A DNA stretch of 49,817 nucleotides. Source: Promethearchaeota archaeon Loki_b32. GTDB lineage: Archaea; Asgardarchaeota; Lokiarchaeia; Sigyniarchaeales; SOKP01. Positions 9,199 through 17,749 of this stretch are shown one piece after another. The position numbers and the translations under genes are program-made. Under the pieces are notes generated by a model that ran no database searches, had not been told where the DNA came from, and was given only the letters and a program-made list of their open reading frames with translations. Position 1 is the stretch's first letter. Each line of letters begins with the position of its first letter. The stretch is from positions 1 through 49,817 of the forward strand of contig NJBH01000030.1 of the NCBI GenBank assembly GCA_005223125.1. The letters run 5' to 3'.

Positions 9199-9672
9199 AT
9201 GGAGAAAAAAGAGTTTGATTTGGAAAAAGCAATAAGAGAAAATAATTGGGAACCTCTTCTTGAAAATTTAGTAAAATATTCCTTTGAGTATAAAAAAATC
9301 AAGATGATTTCAGAACATTTAAACAATTATATAGAGGTGACAGAAAATCAGCTTCTAACGTCTGTAGCAATTGAAGAATTGCCGATGATTGAAACAATTA
9401 ATTTACTCATGGAGAGATTGGAACATATTTTAATTAACTTTCACTATTTGTCGGAAAAACAGTATAAAAAAGCAATTTCTTTAAGCTCTGAATTTCATAC
9501 AAAATTGGAAAAGGTGTTAGAAAATGATGATAGTTCAGAAAAGCCATACTTATACATTGATATGCTATTACCTATTCTAATTATTACAAAATTTGGGAGT
9601 AAATCTTACTTAAATCTATTAAAACTACGTCAGGCGGTTAAGGATACACAAAATTCAAAATTCAAGAAATGA
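9199..9672 (+). pseudogene. ArsR-like winged-helix regulator lacking its N-terminus
   Basis: The frame from the ATG at 9199 gives 157 residues of mostly helical sequence. The same frame is open upstream to about 9030 and reads as the second half of a winged-helix domain: EKTRDLIRLGLLES, then a wing-like KRKYYRLSQ. No ATG, GTG or TTG lies upstream in frame, and the recognition-helix half of the domain is absent. The gene therefore appears cut at about 9050, beside the b561-like fragment. The C-terminal helical region probably mediates dimerisation or ligand sensing. DNA binding is unlikely from this remnant. Confidence 0.5.
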
Positions 9673-9910
9673 AGTAAAACTAATTGCAGACAATGAATAT
9701 ATCGTATTTGATTTATAAAATTTGAGATAAACATCAATTCAAGGAAATTTAATTACATATCCAAGAAAGTTTTTCAATTCTTATTTTTATTTTTAATATT
9801 TTTCTTTTCGAAAACCTTACATTTTATAATTCAAAATAATAAATATGTTGATTAATTTCAACACTTAAGATTAAAAAATTACTTTTTGTAAAAAACTGTG
9901 ACAAAAAAAA

Positions 9911-10582
9911 ATGGTTATTATAACTACTAAGAAGCCAGTAGATGAAGTTCTTAATGTTCTGAAAGATAATAATGCTAGAAAATTGTTTCTTGTAAGTTGT
10001 GGAGTTTGTTCCGCGTTATGTCAAACAGGCGGCGAAGAAGGCTTAGTGGAATGGAAAGAAATCTTAGAGAATGAAGGATATGATATAGTTAATGGCATAG
10101 TTGTAGATGATGTTTGTGATAATAGGGAAATGGCAAAGGTCGTACGTAAAAATGACGCTGATGTTCAAGAAGCTGATTCCATTATTACTTTAAGCTGTGG
10201 ACTTGGTGTTCAATCTATAGTCCAGGTGCTTTCTAAGAAATATCCTGAAAAGAATGTGTTTGTTACAAATAATACAGAATTTATGGGTATGACGGAGCGA
10301 ATCGGCAGATTTTATATGCGATGTCAAGGCTGTGGTGATTGTCTCTTAAATGAGACTGGCGGTATTTGTCCAATAACTACGTGTGCTAAATCGCTTATGA
10401 ATGGTCCATGCGGAGGAATGGTTAATGAAAAATGTGAGGTTGGTAATTACGAGAAAGATTGCGGTTGGGTATTAATTTATAATCGATTGAAAGAGATAGG
10501 AAGATTAGATTTATTCTCCAAATTAAGAGATCCAGTAGATTGGAGCGAATCTGGTCACCAAAGAGAAGTAGTATGGAGGTAA
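9911..10582 (+). CDS. metV: MetV-like zinc/iron-sulfur subunit of methylene-tetrahydrofolate reductase
   Basis: 223 residues matching the MTHFR C-terminal-domain family (the MetV subunit). Cysteine pairs are distributed throughout: SCGVCSALC near residue 30, a Cys in VDDVCDN, LSCGLG near 95, and a C-terminal cluster RCQGCGDC...CPITTCAK...GPCGG. In acetogens MetV partners MetF and carries an iron-sulfur cluster feeding electrons to methylene-tetrahydrofolate reduction in the methyl branch of the Wood-Ljungdahl pathway. metF follows after 7 bases, so the pair is one operon. A strong Shine-Dalgarno for metF lies inside the last codons. Complete. Confidence 0.85.
   Translation: MVIITTKKPVDEVLNVLKDNNARKLFLVSCGVCSALCQTGGEEGLVEWKEILENEGYDIVNGIVVDDVCDNREMAKVVRKNDADVQEADSIITLSCGLGVQSIVQVLSKKYPEKNVFVTNNTEFMGMTERIGRFYMRCQGCGDCLLNETGGICPITTCAKSLMNGPCGGMVNEKCEVGNYEKDCGWVLIYNRLKEIGRLDLFSKLRDPVDWSESGHQREVVWR
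10574..10579 (+). promoter_or_regulatory. Shine-Dalgarno sequence of metF
   Basis: GGAGGT placed 10 bases before the metF ATG and inside the metV 3' end, indicating translational coupling within the operon. Confidence 0.6.
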
Positions 10583-10589
10583 AGTCAAA

Positions 10590-11522
10590 ATGGCAGAAAA
10601 AAAAGTTTATTCCAAATTAGGTGAAATGCTTGCGAATGGGGAATTCATTTTAACAGGTGAGCTTGAGCCTGAAAAAACTTGTGATTTGTCACATACAATC
10701 CAAGAAGCCAAGGAAATAGCTCCATACGTCGTTGCTGCCAATGTAACTGATAGTCCACTTGGAATAGTGACAATTAATAGTATGGCAGCCTCTCATATTA
10801 TCCAAAAAGAAGCCGGATTAGAAGTGATTTGGCAGCTTACAGTAAGAGATGTAAATAAATTGGGGATAGCTGGAATGATTATGGGTGGACATGCATTAGG
10901 CTTGAGAAATGTGTTATCTCTTACTGGTGATCATCCTGCTCTCGGAGATATGCCTGAATCTAAACCTGTATTTGACCTTGATTCAGCAACTTTAATTAGA
11001 TTAGTAAAAGATATGGTTGATAAAGGAACAATAAATGGTCATGAAATTGAAAATCCTCCAACTCTTCATGTAGGTGCTGCTGCGAATCCAAACTCAGATC
11101 CCATGGGTGCTGAGATTTTAAAAATTGGAAGAAAAGCTGAAGCAGGTTGTGAATTCATACAAACTCAAGTTGTATATGATTTGGATCGGACTATTGAATT
11201 TTTAAGTGAGATCAAAAAGTATAACGTTCCCATTTTACTTGGAATTTTTCCAATGAAAAGTTATGGTATGGCTAAGGGTTTTGATACATTTGTTCCTGGA
11301 GTTGATGTACCAAAAGATATTTTGGCTAAATGGAAAAGCATCAAAACAGAGTTTAAGGATGATAAAAAGGAACAGAAAAGATTATATGATCAAGCGAACT
11401 ATGAGTTTTTCAAGCCCTTTATTTCAGAGCTCAAGAAAAAGGGTTTGCTAGCTGGTGTGCATTGCATGGCAGTTCATTATCCCCGAATTTTTCCTAAATT
11501 GATGGAAGTTATCAAAGCTTAA
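10590..11522 (+). CDS. metF: Methylene-tetrahydrofolate reductase catalytic subunit
   Basis: 310 residues forming the FAD-binding TIM barrel of MetF. Recognisable are the N-terminal GELEPEK motif (the catalytic-glutamate region), the RNVLSLTGDHP motif that contacts FAD, AAANPNSDP, FIQTQVVYD and the substrate-loop motif GIFPMKS. It reduces methylene-tetrahydrofolate to methyl-tetrahydrofolate. With metV directly upstream this is the two-subunit MetVF form, used in the methyl branch of the Wood-Ljungdahl pathway. CdhD, of the carbonyl branch, is encoded 35 kb downstream. Length normal, no damage seen. Confidence 0.9.
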   Translation: MAEKKVYSKLGEMLANGEFILTGELEPEKTCDLSHTIQEAKEIAPYVVAANVTDSPLGIVTINSMAASHIIQKEAGLEVIWQLTVRDVNKLGIAGMIMGGHALGLRNVLSLTGDHPALGDMPESKPVFDLDSATLIRLVKDMVDKGTINGHEIENPPTLHVGAAANPNSDPMGAEILKIGRKAEAGCEFIQTQVVYDLDRTIEFLSEIKKYNVPILLGIFPMKSYGMAKGFDTFVPGVDVPKDILAKWKSIKTEFKDDKKEQKRLYDQANYEFFKPFISELKKKGLLAGVHCMAVHYPRIFPKLMEVIKA

Positions 11523-11548
11523 ATTAAATAAGGAAAAACAAATTCAAG

Positions 11549-11577
11549 TTTTTATTTTCTTTTTTACTTTTTCTTTT
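11549..11577 (+). terminator. T-rich terminator after metVF
   Basis: Four consecutive T runs of four to six residues separated by single other bases, shortly after the metF stop codon. Confidence 0.5.
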
Positions 11578-11624
11578 AGTTAGAAATTCTAAAATCACTA
11601 ATTAATGTATCTTTTTCACAAAAT

Positions 11625-11634
11625 AGTATAAATA
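11625..11634 (+). promoter_or_regulatory. TATA box of the LLM oxidoreductase gene
   Basis: AGTATAAATA about 55 bases before the ATG, matching the archaeal box A consensus. Transcription would start near 11655. Confidence 0.4.
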
Positions 11635-11686
11635 TTAGATTATACTCACATTACTTACCATTCAAGAAATTCAAAGGTAAATAAAA

Positions 11687-12844
11687 ATGGATATTAGTGA
11701 TTTAAAAATAGGAATGGAGAATTCATATACTCCTCCTTTTGAAAATAATCTCAAAAGAACAAAAACATTTGAGAAAGATGGATTCGATTCTTTGTGGTTT
11801 TCAGATCATATAATGAGTTGGTGGCCTGATGCAATTTGGACTCCGGATATTATCAACCTAGCTTCTCTTCTTAAAAGTCCACATGATTCGTATAACTTAT
11901 ATCCTGTAATGGCAATCGTAGCTAGCAACACTAAAAAAGTTAAAATAGGAACATCAGTTACGGAAATTTTTCGCCATCCTCCATCATTACTGGCTCATAT
12001 GATTATAACTTTAGATCATATTTCAAAAGGTAGGATAATCCTTGGAATAGGTGCTGGTGAGAAAGAAAACATTGTTCCTTATGGCATCAAATGGGAAAAA
12101 CCATTTAGTAGATTAGAGGAAGCTATTAAAATTATCAAACTCTTATGGAGAAAAGATAAAAAAGTGGATTTTGATGAAAAATTTTGGAAATTAAAAGATG
12201 CTGTTCTTTCTTTAAAACCAATTAAAAAAAACAGAGCTCCTCCTATATGGATCGGGGCGTTTGGACCTAAAATGCTTGAGTTAACGGGCAAAATAGGAGA
12301 TGGATGGTTACCATTCAATTTGAATTCTAGAAGATATAAAGACAGTCTCGAAAAAATTCAAACATCAGCTAAAAATCATGGGCGGAATCCAGAAGAGATA
12401 ACACCAGGTAATGAATTGTGTTTAATTATCGATGAAAAACACGACGAATGTGATAAAATGGTTGATAGTCCTCTTGTAAAAAATCAAATGTTGACATTAC
12501 AAGATGAAATATTTAGAGAGTATGGTATTTCACATCCATTTGGGGACAATTTTCATGGTGGTTTAGATTATATTCCAACTAGGTATGATAAAAAAACTCT
12601 AATGGAAGCTTATGATAAGATCCCGACGGAGATGTGTAAAGATTTTTTTGTTGTTGGTACACCTGATGATATTATTGGGAAATTCGAAGAATATGCCAAA
12701 ATCGGAGCAAAACATATAGTAATTGTTAATTACACAATAATGTGTGATCTTCGCAAGTTTCAAAGTTCATATAATTGTATCAAAAAGGTATTAGATTACT
12801 TTAAAGACTCATCACCTAAAATTGTCCAAAAAATTGAAGTTTAA
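11687..12844 (+). CDS. LLM-class (luciferase-like, probably F420-dependent) oxidoreductase
   Basis: 385 residues of the bacterial-luciferase-like TIM-barrel superfamily. Motifs: GFDSLWFSDHIMSWWPDAIW near residue 30, then TSVTEIFRHPP, HISKGRIILGIGAGE (the phosphate loop near 115-130), PFSRLEEAI and GDGWLP. The superfamily contains the F420-dependent methylene-tetrahydromethanopterin reductase Mer. This protein is longer and looks closer to the F420 dehydrogenase/ketoreductase branch, so Mer activity is not claimed. Its own promoter separates it from metVF, but the proximity is notable. Complete. Confidence 0.75.
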   Translation: MDISDLKIGMENSYTPPFENNLKRTKTFEKDGFDSLWFSDHIMSWWPDAIWTPDIINLASLLKSPHDSYNLYPVMAIVASNTKKVKIGTSVTEIFRHPPSLLAHMIITLDHISKGRIILGIGAGEKENIVPYGIKWEKPFSRLEEAIKIIKLLWRKDKKVDFDEKFWKLKDAVLSLKPIKKNRAPPIWIGAFGPKMLELTGKIGDGWLPFNLNSRRYKDSLEKIQTSAKNHGRNPEEITPGNELCLIIDEKHDECDKMVDSPLVKNQMLTLQDEIFREYGISHPFGDNFHGGLDYIPTRYDKKTLMEAYDKIPTEMCKDFFVVGTPDDIIGKFEEYAKIGAKHIVIVNYTIMCDLRKFQSSYNCIKKVLDYFKDSSPKIVQKIEV

Positions 12845-12878
12845 ATAATTTGCGCAAGAAACCTTAAAATTTCTTTTT

Positions 12879-13970
12879 TTATGAGATTTTAATAGATTTT
12901 CCAACCTTTAAATCAATATAAGCTTCTTTAAATGTATCTTTAAAAGCATTAATACTTTCCATGCTACTATCATGAGGTGAAAGTGCAACTAGCTTAGGAT
13001 TTCTAGCTTTCAGGTAATCTAAAGTGTAATCTCGGTCACTTTTATGCCATGGTTCCCAAGGGGGCCTTCTTGTAACGATAAATTTAAATATAGGCAATCC
13101 TGACCAGGTTATATCATCACCCGGGAATTCTGGGATAGGTAAGTGTAATCCACCTATAATACCATAAATAGGAGTATCAAACAAAGCTTCGACACGGTCG
13201 ATTATCTTTTGGATCCCTTGATGCCCACAACCAACTATGATTAAAATACCTTTTCCTTCTACATTTATTGCTAAAGATTGTTCGAATACTTCTTCAAAAA
13301 AGAACAGAGGGTTTCGTATAGATCCTATAGAAGCGATACCATTTGCAATAACAATTGGTTCTTTCACATGATGAATTTTGGCTGTGGGGTGATTCATTGA
13401 TACTGGTGTGAATGCTTTCACATGACTTATGTTGGCTTGTGTTCCTGAGAGGGAAAAAGTTTTTTTACTAACCCATTTAGAGCCTCCTACATGGTCTCCA
13501 TGCAAATGGGATATGACAACATAGTCGAAATCTTCTAATGTGATCCCTAATGACTTCATATTTTTCATAAGTGGAGAAGGATGTTTTTCCTCATCATTTA
13601 AGCCTGTATCAAATAAAATACCAGTATTATCCGCTTTAATATAATAGGAAACACCCTTCTCTGTTGATAAATCACCTTCACCATGATAATCAATAAGAGG
13701 GAGTATTTCTAAATTCTTAATAGTACCCATATTGTCTAATTTCTTTACCTTAGTACTAGACCACTCATTCTCAGCAAGTTGTTTATTCCTTTCAAATCTC
13801 TTATTCAATACCATTAAGGTGAAAAGAGGGAGCGATAATTGAAATGCTCGCGTCAATTCCATCTCGGAAAGTTTATCCCCCTCTATAATTTTAGAGATAA
13901 TCACACGATCCTTTTTTAAGGGATATTCTCTAAGTAACTTCTTTATTTCTTCTAATCTTATACTACTCAA
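12879..13970 (-). CDS. MBL-fold metallohydrolase (COG1237-like)
   Basis: 363 residues: an N-terminal helical extension of about 80 residues, then a metallo-beta-lactamase domain with the metal motif SHLHGDHVGG (about 154-163), DTG in the second strand and a GCGHQGI motif near 245. HGDHVGG together with GCGHQGI is typical of COG1237, the group of the archaeal dihydropterin-related phosphate synthase studied in Methanocaldococcus. A pterin-linked role would fit the neighbouring folate genes, but that is inference. Convergent with the LLM oxidoreductase gene, with only 34 bases between stops. Confidence 0.75.
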   Translation of the reverse strand: MSSIRLEEIKKLLREYPLKKDRVIISKIIEGDKLSEMELTRAFQLSLPLFTLMVLNKRFERNKQLAENEWSSTKVKKLDNMGTIKNLEILPLIDYHGEGDLSTEKGVSYYIKADNTGILFDTGLNDEEKHPSPLMKNMKSLGITLEDFDYVVISHLHGDHVGGSKWVSKKTFSLSGTQANISHVKAFTPVSMNHPTAKIHHVKEPIVIANGIASIGSIRNPLFFFEEVFEQSLAINVEGKGILIIVGCGHQGIQKIIDRVEALFDTPIYGIIGGLHLPIPEFPGDDITWSGLPIFKFIVTRRPPWEPWHKSDRDYTLDYLKARNPKLVALSPHDSSMESINAFKDTFKEAYIDLKVGKSIKIS

Positions 13971-14058
13971 TTCAAAAACCAGATTTTAATATTTAAGTAA
14001 TTTTTTCAATTCTCGATTTTTTTTATATCTTATTATAATAATCAACCTATTTCCACTT

Positions 14059-14634
14059 CTATCCGAAGGAAATTCCTCCTGATTTTGTTAATAAACCCCA
14101 ATCTTCCCAAGCATAACTGGTGTCGATCATCGTAGGTGAATTACAACTGTCGCATTTCTCAGTATCTTTTAAATATTGTTGGAACCGTGGTAAACTCATG
14201 GCATTTTTAACTGAAACTTTTCGTAAATTTGCTATTGGTTTATCTAATCGAAGACAATCTTCAATATCAACATTAGAATTAACAAACATGAAGACTTTTC
14301 TCGCATGACATCGATAAGGTTTTTTACCTCCTATGAAGTGTTTCAAATACATTTCTGAATTTAGGATATGAGATCCATTCTTTTTCGCTTTTAAAATTCT
14401 TGAAAAGGCATCACTTATTTCTTGGTTGGTTGCAGAAAGCTCTCCTTTTTCATCTATATCACCATATGAATAGTGACGTATAATATTTATCACATTGAAT
14501 GCTATGGGAATTTCTCTTTCATCACCGAGTGCAATCATTTCATCAACACGATGAATATTATATTTACTGATAGAAAAACTAAATTGTAAAGAAATAAGAG
14601 GATAATCTCTTTTAATTATTTCAACTGATTTCAT
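14059..14634 (-). pseudogene. Radical SAM/SPASM-type protein, C-terminal part
   Basis: 191 residues forming the second half of a radical SAM barrel and a C-terminal cysteine domain: CHARKVFMFV...DIEDCLRL and, near the end, KCDSCNSPTMIDTSYAWE, a SPASM-like auxiliary cluster pattern. It is in the same frame as the fragment at 14656-14940. The only break is one TGA at 14656-14658, and the codons between (PGLYDNI) are themselves part of the conserved sequence. It is therefore the continuation of the upstream piece and not an independent gene. Product class is clear; substrate unknown. Confidence 0.65.
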
Positions 14635-14655
14635 TATATTATCATATAATCCAGG

Positions 14656-14940
14656 TCATTTTCTAATTTTATCATGTTCTTCTCGTATAGGAGAATCAAG
14701 AGACATAAGAATGAGGTCAAGATCATCCCCAAATTCAGAGATTCGTTTAGGAATAAGAAATCCATTGGTCACCATTCCTATAAAAGCAAAATTAGCTTCA
14801 TGCTTCGCAAATTGTATAATGTCTGTGATGTCTTTACGAAGTGTAGGTTCTCCCCCCCAAAGAAGAGTTATCAAAAAACCTTCCTCTTTAGCTTCCAAAT
14901 AAATGCGTTTAATTTCTTCTAATGTTAATTCAATGTGTCT
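14656..14940 (-). pseudogene. Radical SAM protein, middle part without the CxxxCxxC motif
   Basis: Reads LTLEEIKRIYLEAKEEG followed by TLLWGGEPTLRKDI, the classic GGEP strand of radical SAM enzymes, then TNGFL and SLDSP. The preceding cluster-binding CxxxCxxC segment is missing: upstream of about 14940 the frame meets a stop (14944-14946) and the sequence belongs to a glycoside hydrolase in another frame. Only a TTG at 14898 could start it. At the other end it is cut by an in-frame TGA at 14656. Without the cluster motif the product could not be an active radical SAM enzyme. Confidence 0.65.
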
Positions 14941-15677
14941 TGATCAATTATGATTTGACCTTCTGTCTCAAGAATAATTGCATGTATAATATCATTCGGT
15001 TGTGGACTATCTATATTCACTTTAAGGTATAGAGTTTCATTATCAATATTTGGAACCATTTTCAAACTTTCAATATAGGTATCTGAGACTGGTTCAAACC
15101 AAACTGTCTGCCAAATGCCTGAAACGGCGGTATATAATATTATATTTGGTTTTAAAGATTGTTTACCATGTTCCTGATGTTCCCTGTCAGTGGGATCCCA
15201 GACCGATAAGATTAACTCATTATCTTCTCCTTTTTTCAAATATTCTGAAATTTCGAAATAAAATGGTGTAAATCCTCCTTTATTAACACCAACTAACTTT
15301 TCATTAATCCAAATTGTAGCTTCCCAATCTACAGCTCCAAAATTTAGAAGTATTTTCTTACCCTTCCAGGAGTCTGGGATTGTAAAAATCCGACGATACC
15401 ATAGTATTTGTTCTGGTTTTAATTTCCCTTTCACACCAGATAAAGCAGATTCTACAGGAAAGGGAACAAGTATTTTCCCTTCAAATTTTTTAACAAATAT
15501 AACATCTTTGGGGAGTATAGCATAGTCCCATAGTCCATTTAAATTTATCCATTCTTTACGTTTAAGCTGTGGTCTTGGATATTCAGGAAGTGGGTATTTA
15601 GGATCAATTTCACTAACCCATCGAGTCATTATTTGATCTTTTATGGGTTCCCAGGAAGAATTATCAATTTTTTTCAC
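14925..15677 (-). pseudogene. Glycoside hydrolase family 2 protein, truncated to its N-terminal domains
   Basis: 250 residues from a GTG start covering the jelly-roll sugar-binding domain of GH2 enzymes (beta-galactosidase/glucuronidase type): the LNGLWDYA motif near residue 46, WYRRIFTIP, NFGAVDWEATIWIN, GGFTPFYFEIS and SGIWQTVW near 190. It continues about 50 residues into the immunoglobulin-like domain and ends abruptly at the junction with the radical SAM fragment. The catalytic TIM barrel is entirely missing (typical length 600-1000 residues), so it cannot be an active glycosidase. Confidence 0.75.
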
Positions 15678-15693
15678 AGAATATTCACTCTAT

Positions 15694-16284
15694 TTAGCGT
15701 TTTTTCTTAGGAAAGAACATACCTGTTTGGTTTATGTAGTCAATATAGGGTTTTTCATATCTTATTATTAAATCTTTTTCTTCAGCTTTACAAAACCAAT
15801 AAAATATTGGAAACCAGACTATAGAATATAGAAATAGAAATGGGGAGTTTAGCAGTAAGGCAGCAGCCCACCAAATGAATACTTCTCCTAAAGCTTGAGG
15901 ATGACGAATTTTTTCATATATTCCTCCATAAAGAGTATGTTTCTTATCTGGAAAAAGAGCTTCTCTCCCTGCATCTTTAACTCCTTTAAGCATAATATAT
16001 AAACAAGGAATTAAAATGACTATACTAAGAACTACAGAAATCCAATAATCCCAAATAAAGAATTGAGGTATAGGAATTGGTAGAGGGAAAAAGAAGTAAA
16101 AAATAAAATTGATTATTGTAATTAACTCAAAAAAACTCGCAATAATTCGATAATTCCCGCATCTTTTATAAGCAATTTCACCTATTTTTTCTTCTAATTT
16201 TGCAGGTCCTACACTTTTAATATAAAAAAAAGCCATTAACGTAGTTGAGATAACTAAAATTAAGAAATTAATCCATTCTATCAT
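15694..16284 (-). CDS. Isoprenylcysteine carboxyl methyltransferase/phospholipid methyltransferase-like membrane protein
   Basis: About 196 residues from the ATG at 16284 (a TTG at 16296 would add four). Five predicted membrane helices and the C-terminal signature KIRHPQALGEVFIWW...EEKDLIIRYEKPYIDY, which binds SAM and the substrate head in the ICMT/PEMT superfamily. It would methylate a lipid or prenylated substrate in the membrane. The gene lies 16 bases after the TTG-started MBL gene's stop and in the same direction, so the two are probably co-transcribed. Confidence 0.75.
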   Translation of the reverse strand: MIEWINFLILVISTTLMAFFYIKSVGPAKLEEKIGEIAYKRCGNYRIIASFFELITIINFIFYFFFPLPIPIPQFFIWDYWISVVLSIVILIPCLYIMLKGVKDAGREALFPDKKHTLYGGIYEKIRHPQALGEVFIWWAAALLLNSPFLFLYSIVWFPIFYWFCKAEEKDLIIRYEKPYIDYINQTGMFFPKKKR

Positions 16285-16299
16285 ATAAATTTCCAAAAA

Positions 16300-17322
16300 C
16301 TAGCAATAATATAAAAATTTTCCATTTTTCTCAATTTTTTTTACTTTATCCTGAGCTTGAAGATATAAGAGATGGCCTAAAACTTCACTTAATGCCATAT
16401 AGGAATTTATTTCATCTAAATCTTCTCCAAAGTGGATTTGAGAAAGTTTGTAGGCAGTGATGGGATTATCTTTAATTACACTCGAAATCTCAGCTAAACG
16501 ATTTTTATGATGCTCTTTAATCTGTAAAATTCGTTCATGGGGATTATATATAATTTCTTGATGACCGGGGAAAATTATTTTTGGACTTAAATTGTCAATT
16601 TTATCTAATGAAGCTAAGTAATGTTTTAATATATTATTAAAGTCATAATCTTTATATTGTTCTGCTAGATGTGAAGGAACTACAAAATTCCCAATGTGAG
16701 GGGTAATTCGGCTCAAAATATGGTCACCTGAAAAAAGATATTTCTTATTTTTATCAAAAATACAAATATGGCCAAAACTGTGTCCTGGAGTCCAAATTAT
16801 TTCTAAATCTTCAAATACAATGTCTCTATCGTGTACAATAATATCCGGTTTTTGATATTGTAAGAATTTTGGCCAATAAGTGAAAAACTTCACAATTCTT
16901 TCTCCTTGTTCTTCACTAATCCCATATTTTATTAGTTGGTCTGCAATTCCTCTGGCTTCTTGCTCTAATTCTTTTAAATTATCATCACTAGTTTCCCATT
17001 TCAATAATTCATGAGTTATATCATGCATTAAGATTTGAAGGTTAGGGTTTTTTTGTTTGAGAAGCCGAACTAATCCTATATGGTCAGTGTGTAGATGGGT
17101 TATGATACAATAATCGATATCTTGAATTGAAGTGTTTAATTCTTCAAATGCGGAAAACAATTTTTTTTTCCAATTACCCATATTCAAACCGGAATCAATA
17201 AGGATGTTCTTTCCGTTTAATTTAAAGAGGTAAAGACAAACAAATTTAACTGCGAAAGGTACATCTATTTTAATTTGATAGATACCTTCAATTTCATTAA
17301 TTTCAGATTTATAAGTAGGCAA
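16300..17322 (-). CDS. MBL-fold metallohydrolase (glyoxalase II-like)
   Basis: 340 residues from a TTG start. Metal-binding motif THLHTDHIGL (about 74-83), a histidine in WTPGHSFGHICIFD, the aspartate in LFSGDHIL and FPGHQE near residue 255, followed by a C-terminal helical domain of about 70 residues. This arrangement matches MBL hydrolases of the hydroxyacylglutathione hydrolase/LACTB2 type. Substrate unknown. First gene of the probable two-gene unit with the methyltransferase. Confidence 0.75.
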   Translation of the reverse strand: MPTYKSEINEIEGIYQIKIDVPFAVKFVCLYLFKLNGKNILIDSGLNMGNWKKKLFSAFEELNTSIQDIDYCIITHLHTDHIGLVRLLKQKNPNLQILMHDITHELLKWETSDDNLKELEQEARGIADQLIKYGISEEQGERIVKFFTYWPKFLQYQKPDIIVHDRDIVFEDLEIIWTPGHSFGHICIFDKNKKYLFSGDHILSRITPHIGNFVVPSHLAEQYKDYDFNNILKHYLASLDKIDNLSPKIIFPGHQEIIYNPHERILQIKEHHKNRLAEISSVIKDNPITAYKLSQIHFGEDLDEINSYMALSEVLGHLLYLQAQDKVKKIEKNGKFLYYC

Positions 17323-17749
17323 TGATGACGTTTTTTATATTCTTACTTTATTAAGGAAAATTTTGAGAATTTTTGTATTTTCCGATATGAGTGAGATTTA
17401 ATTTAATATTAAAAAAATAGGAGTCCAGATTTTGACCTATATCAACAATCTGTTTACCTTATTTTTTATTGATTAATATTAATCTTGAAATATGAATACA
17501 TAAGTAAATAAAGTTTTAGTAAAGATTTGAAAATTTCATCTTCATCAATAATAGATTTCTTCTTCCTTTTTTTATCAATAAATAAGTCTATTCTATTTAG
17601 TATATATATTTGCTCTAAGTAATAAGATACGATAATTTCTGAGCATCTTCTCCCAATTAATAGTTATACAATAATATTAAAAATAAGTAGTTCTATTATT
17701 CTAATTACATAATTTTGAAATATAATACTTATTAAAAAGATGACAAAAA
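17323..17749. other. Intergenic divergent promoter region
   Basis: 427 bases of AT-rich sequence between the divergent MBL hydrolase and membrane protein genes. Several TATA-like strings are present but no coding signal, tRNA or repeat is seen. Confidence 0.4.

Noticed and set aside
11687-12844. Calling the LLM oxidoreductase Mer
   Set aside because: Length and motifs fit the superfamily but are not specific to methylene-tetrahydromethanopterin reductase.
75-14658. Genome-wide reassignment of TGA to a sense codon
   Set aside because: TGA ends intact genes in the window, such as the EFR1 protein (8754) and the flavoprotein (22508), so it is a normal stop.
14656-14658. BHB intron at the radical SAM stop
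   Set aside because: No extra sequence is present around the TGA, so there is nothing to excise.
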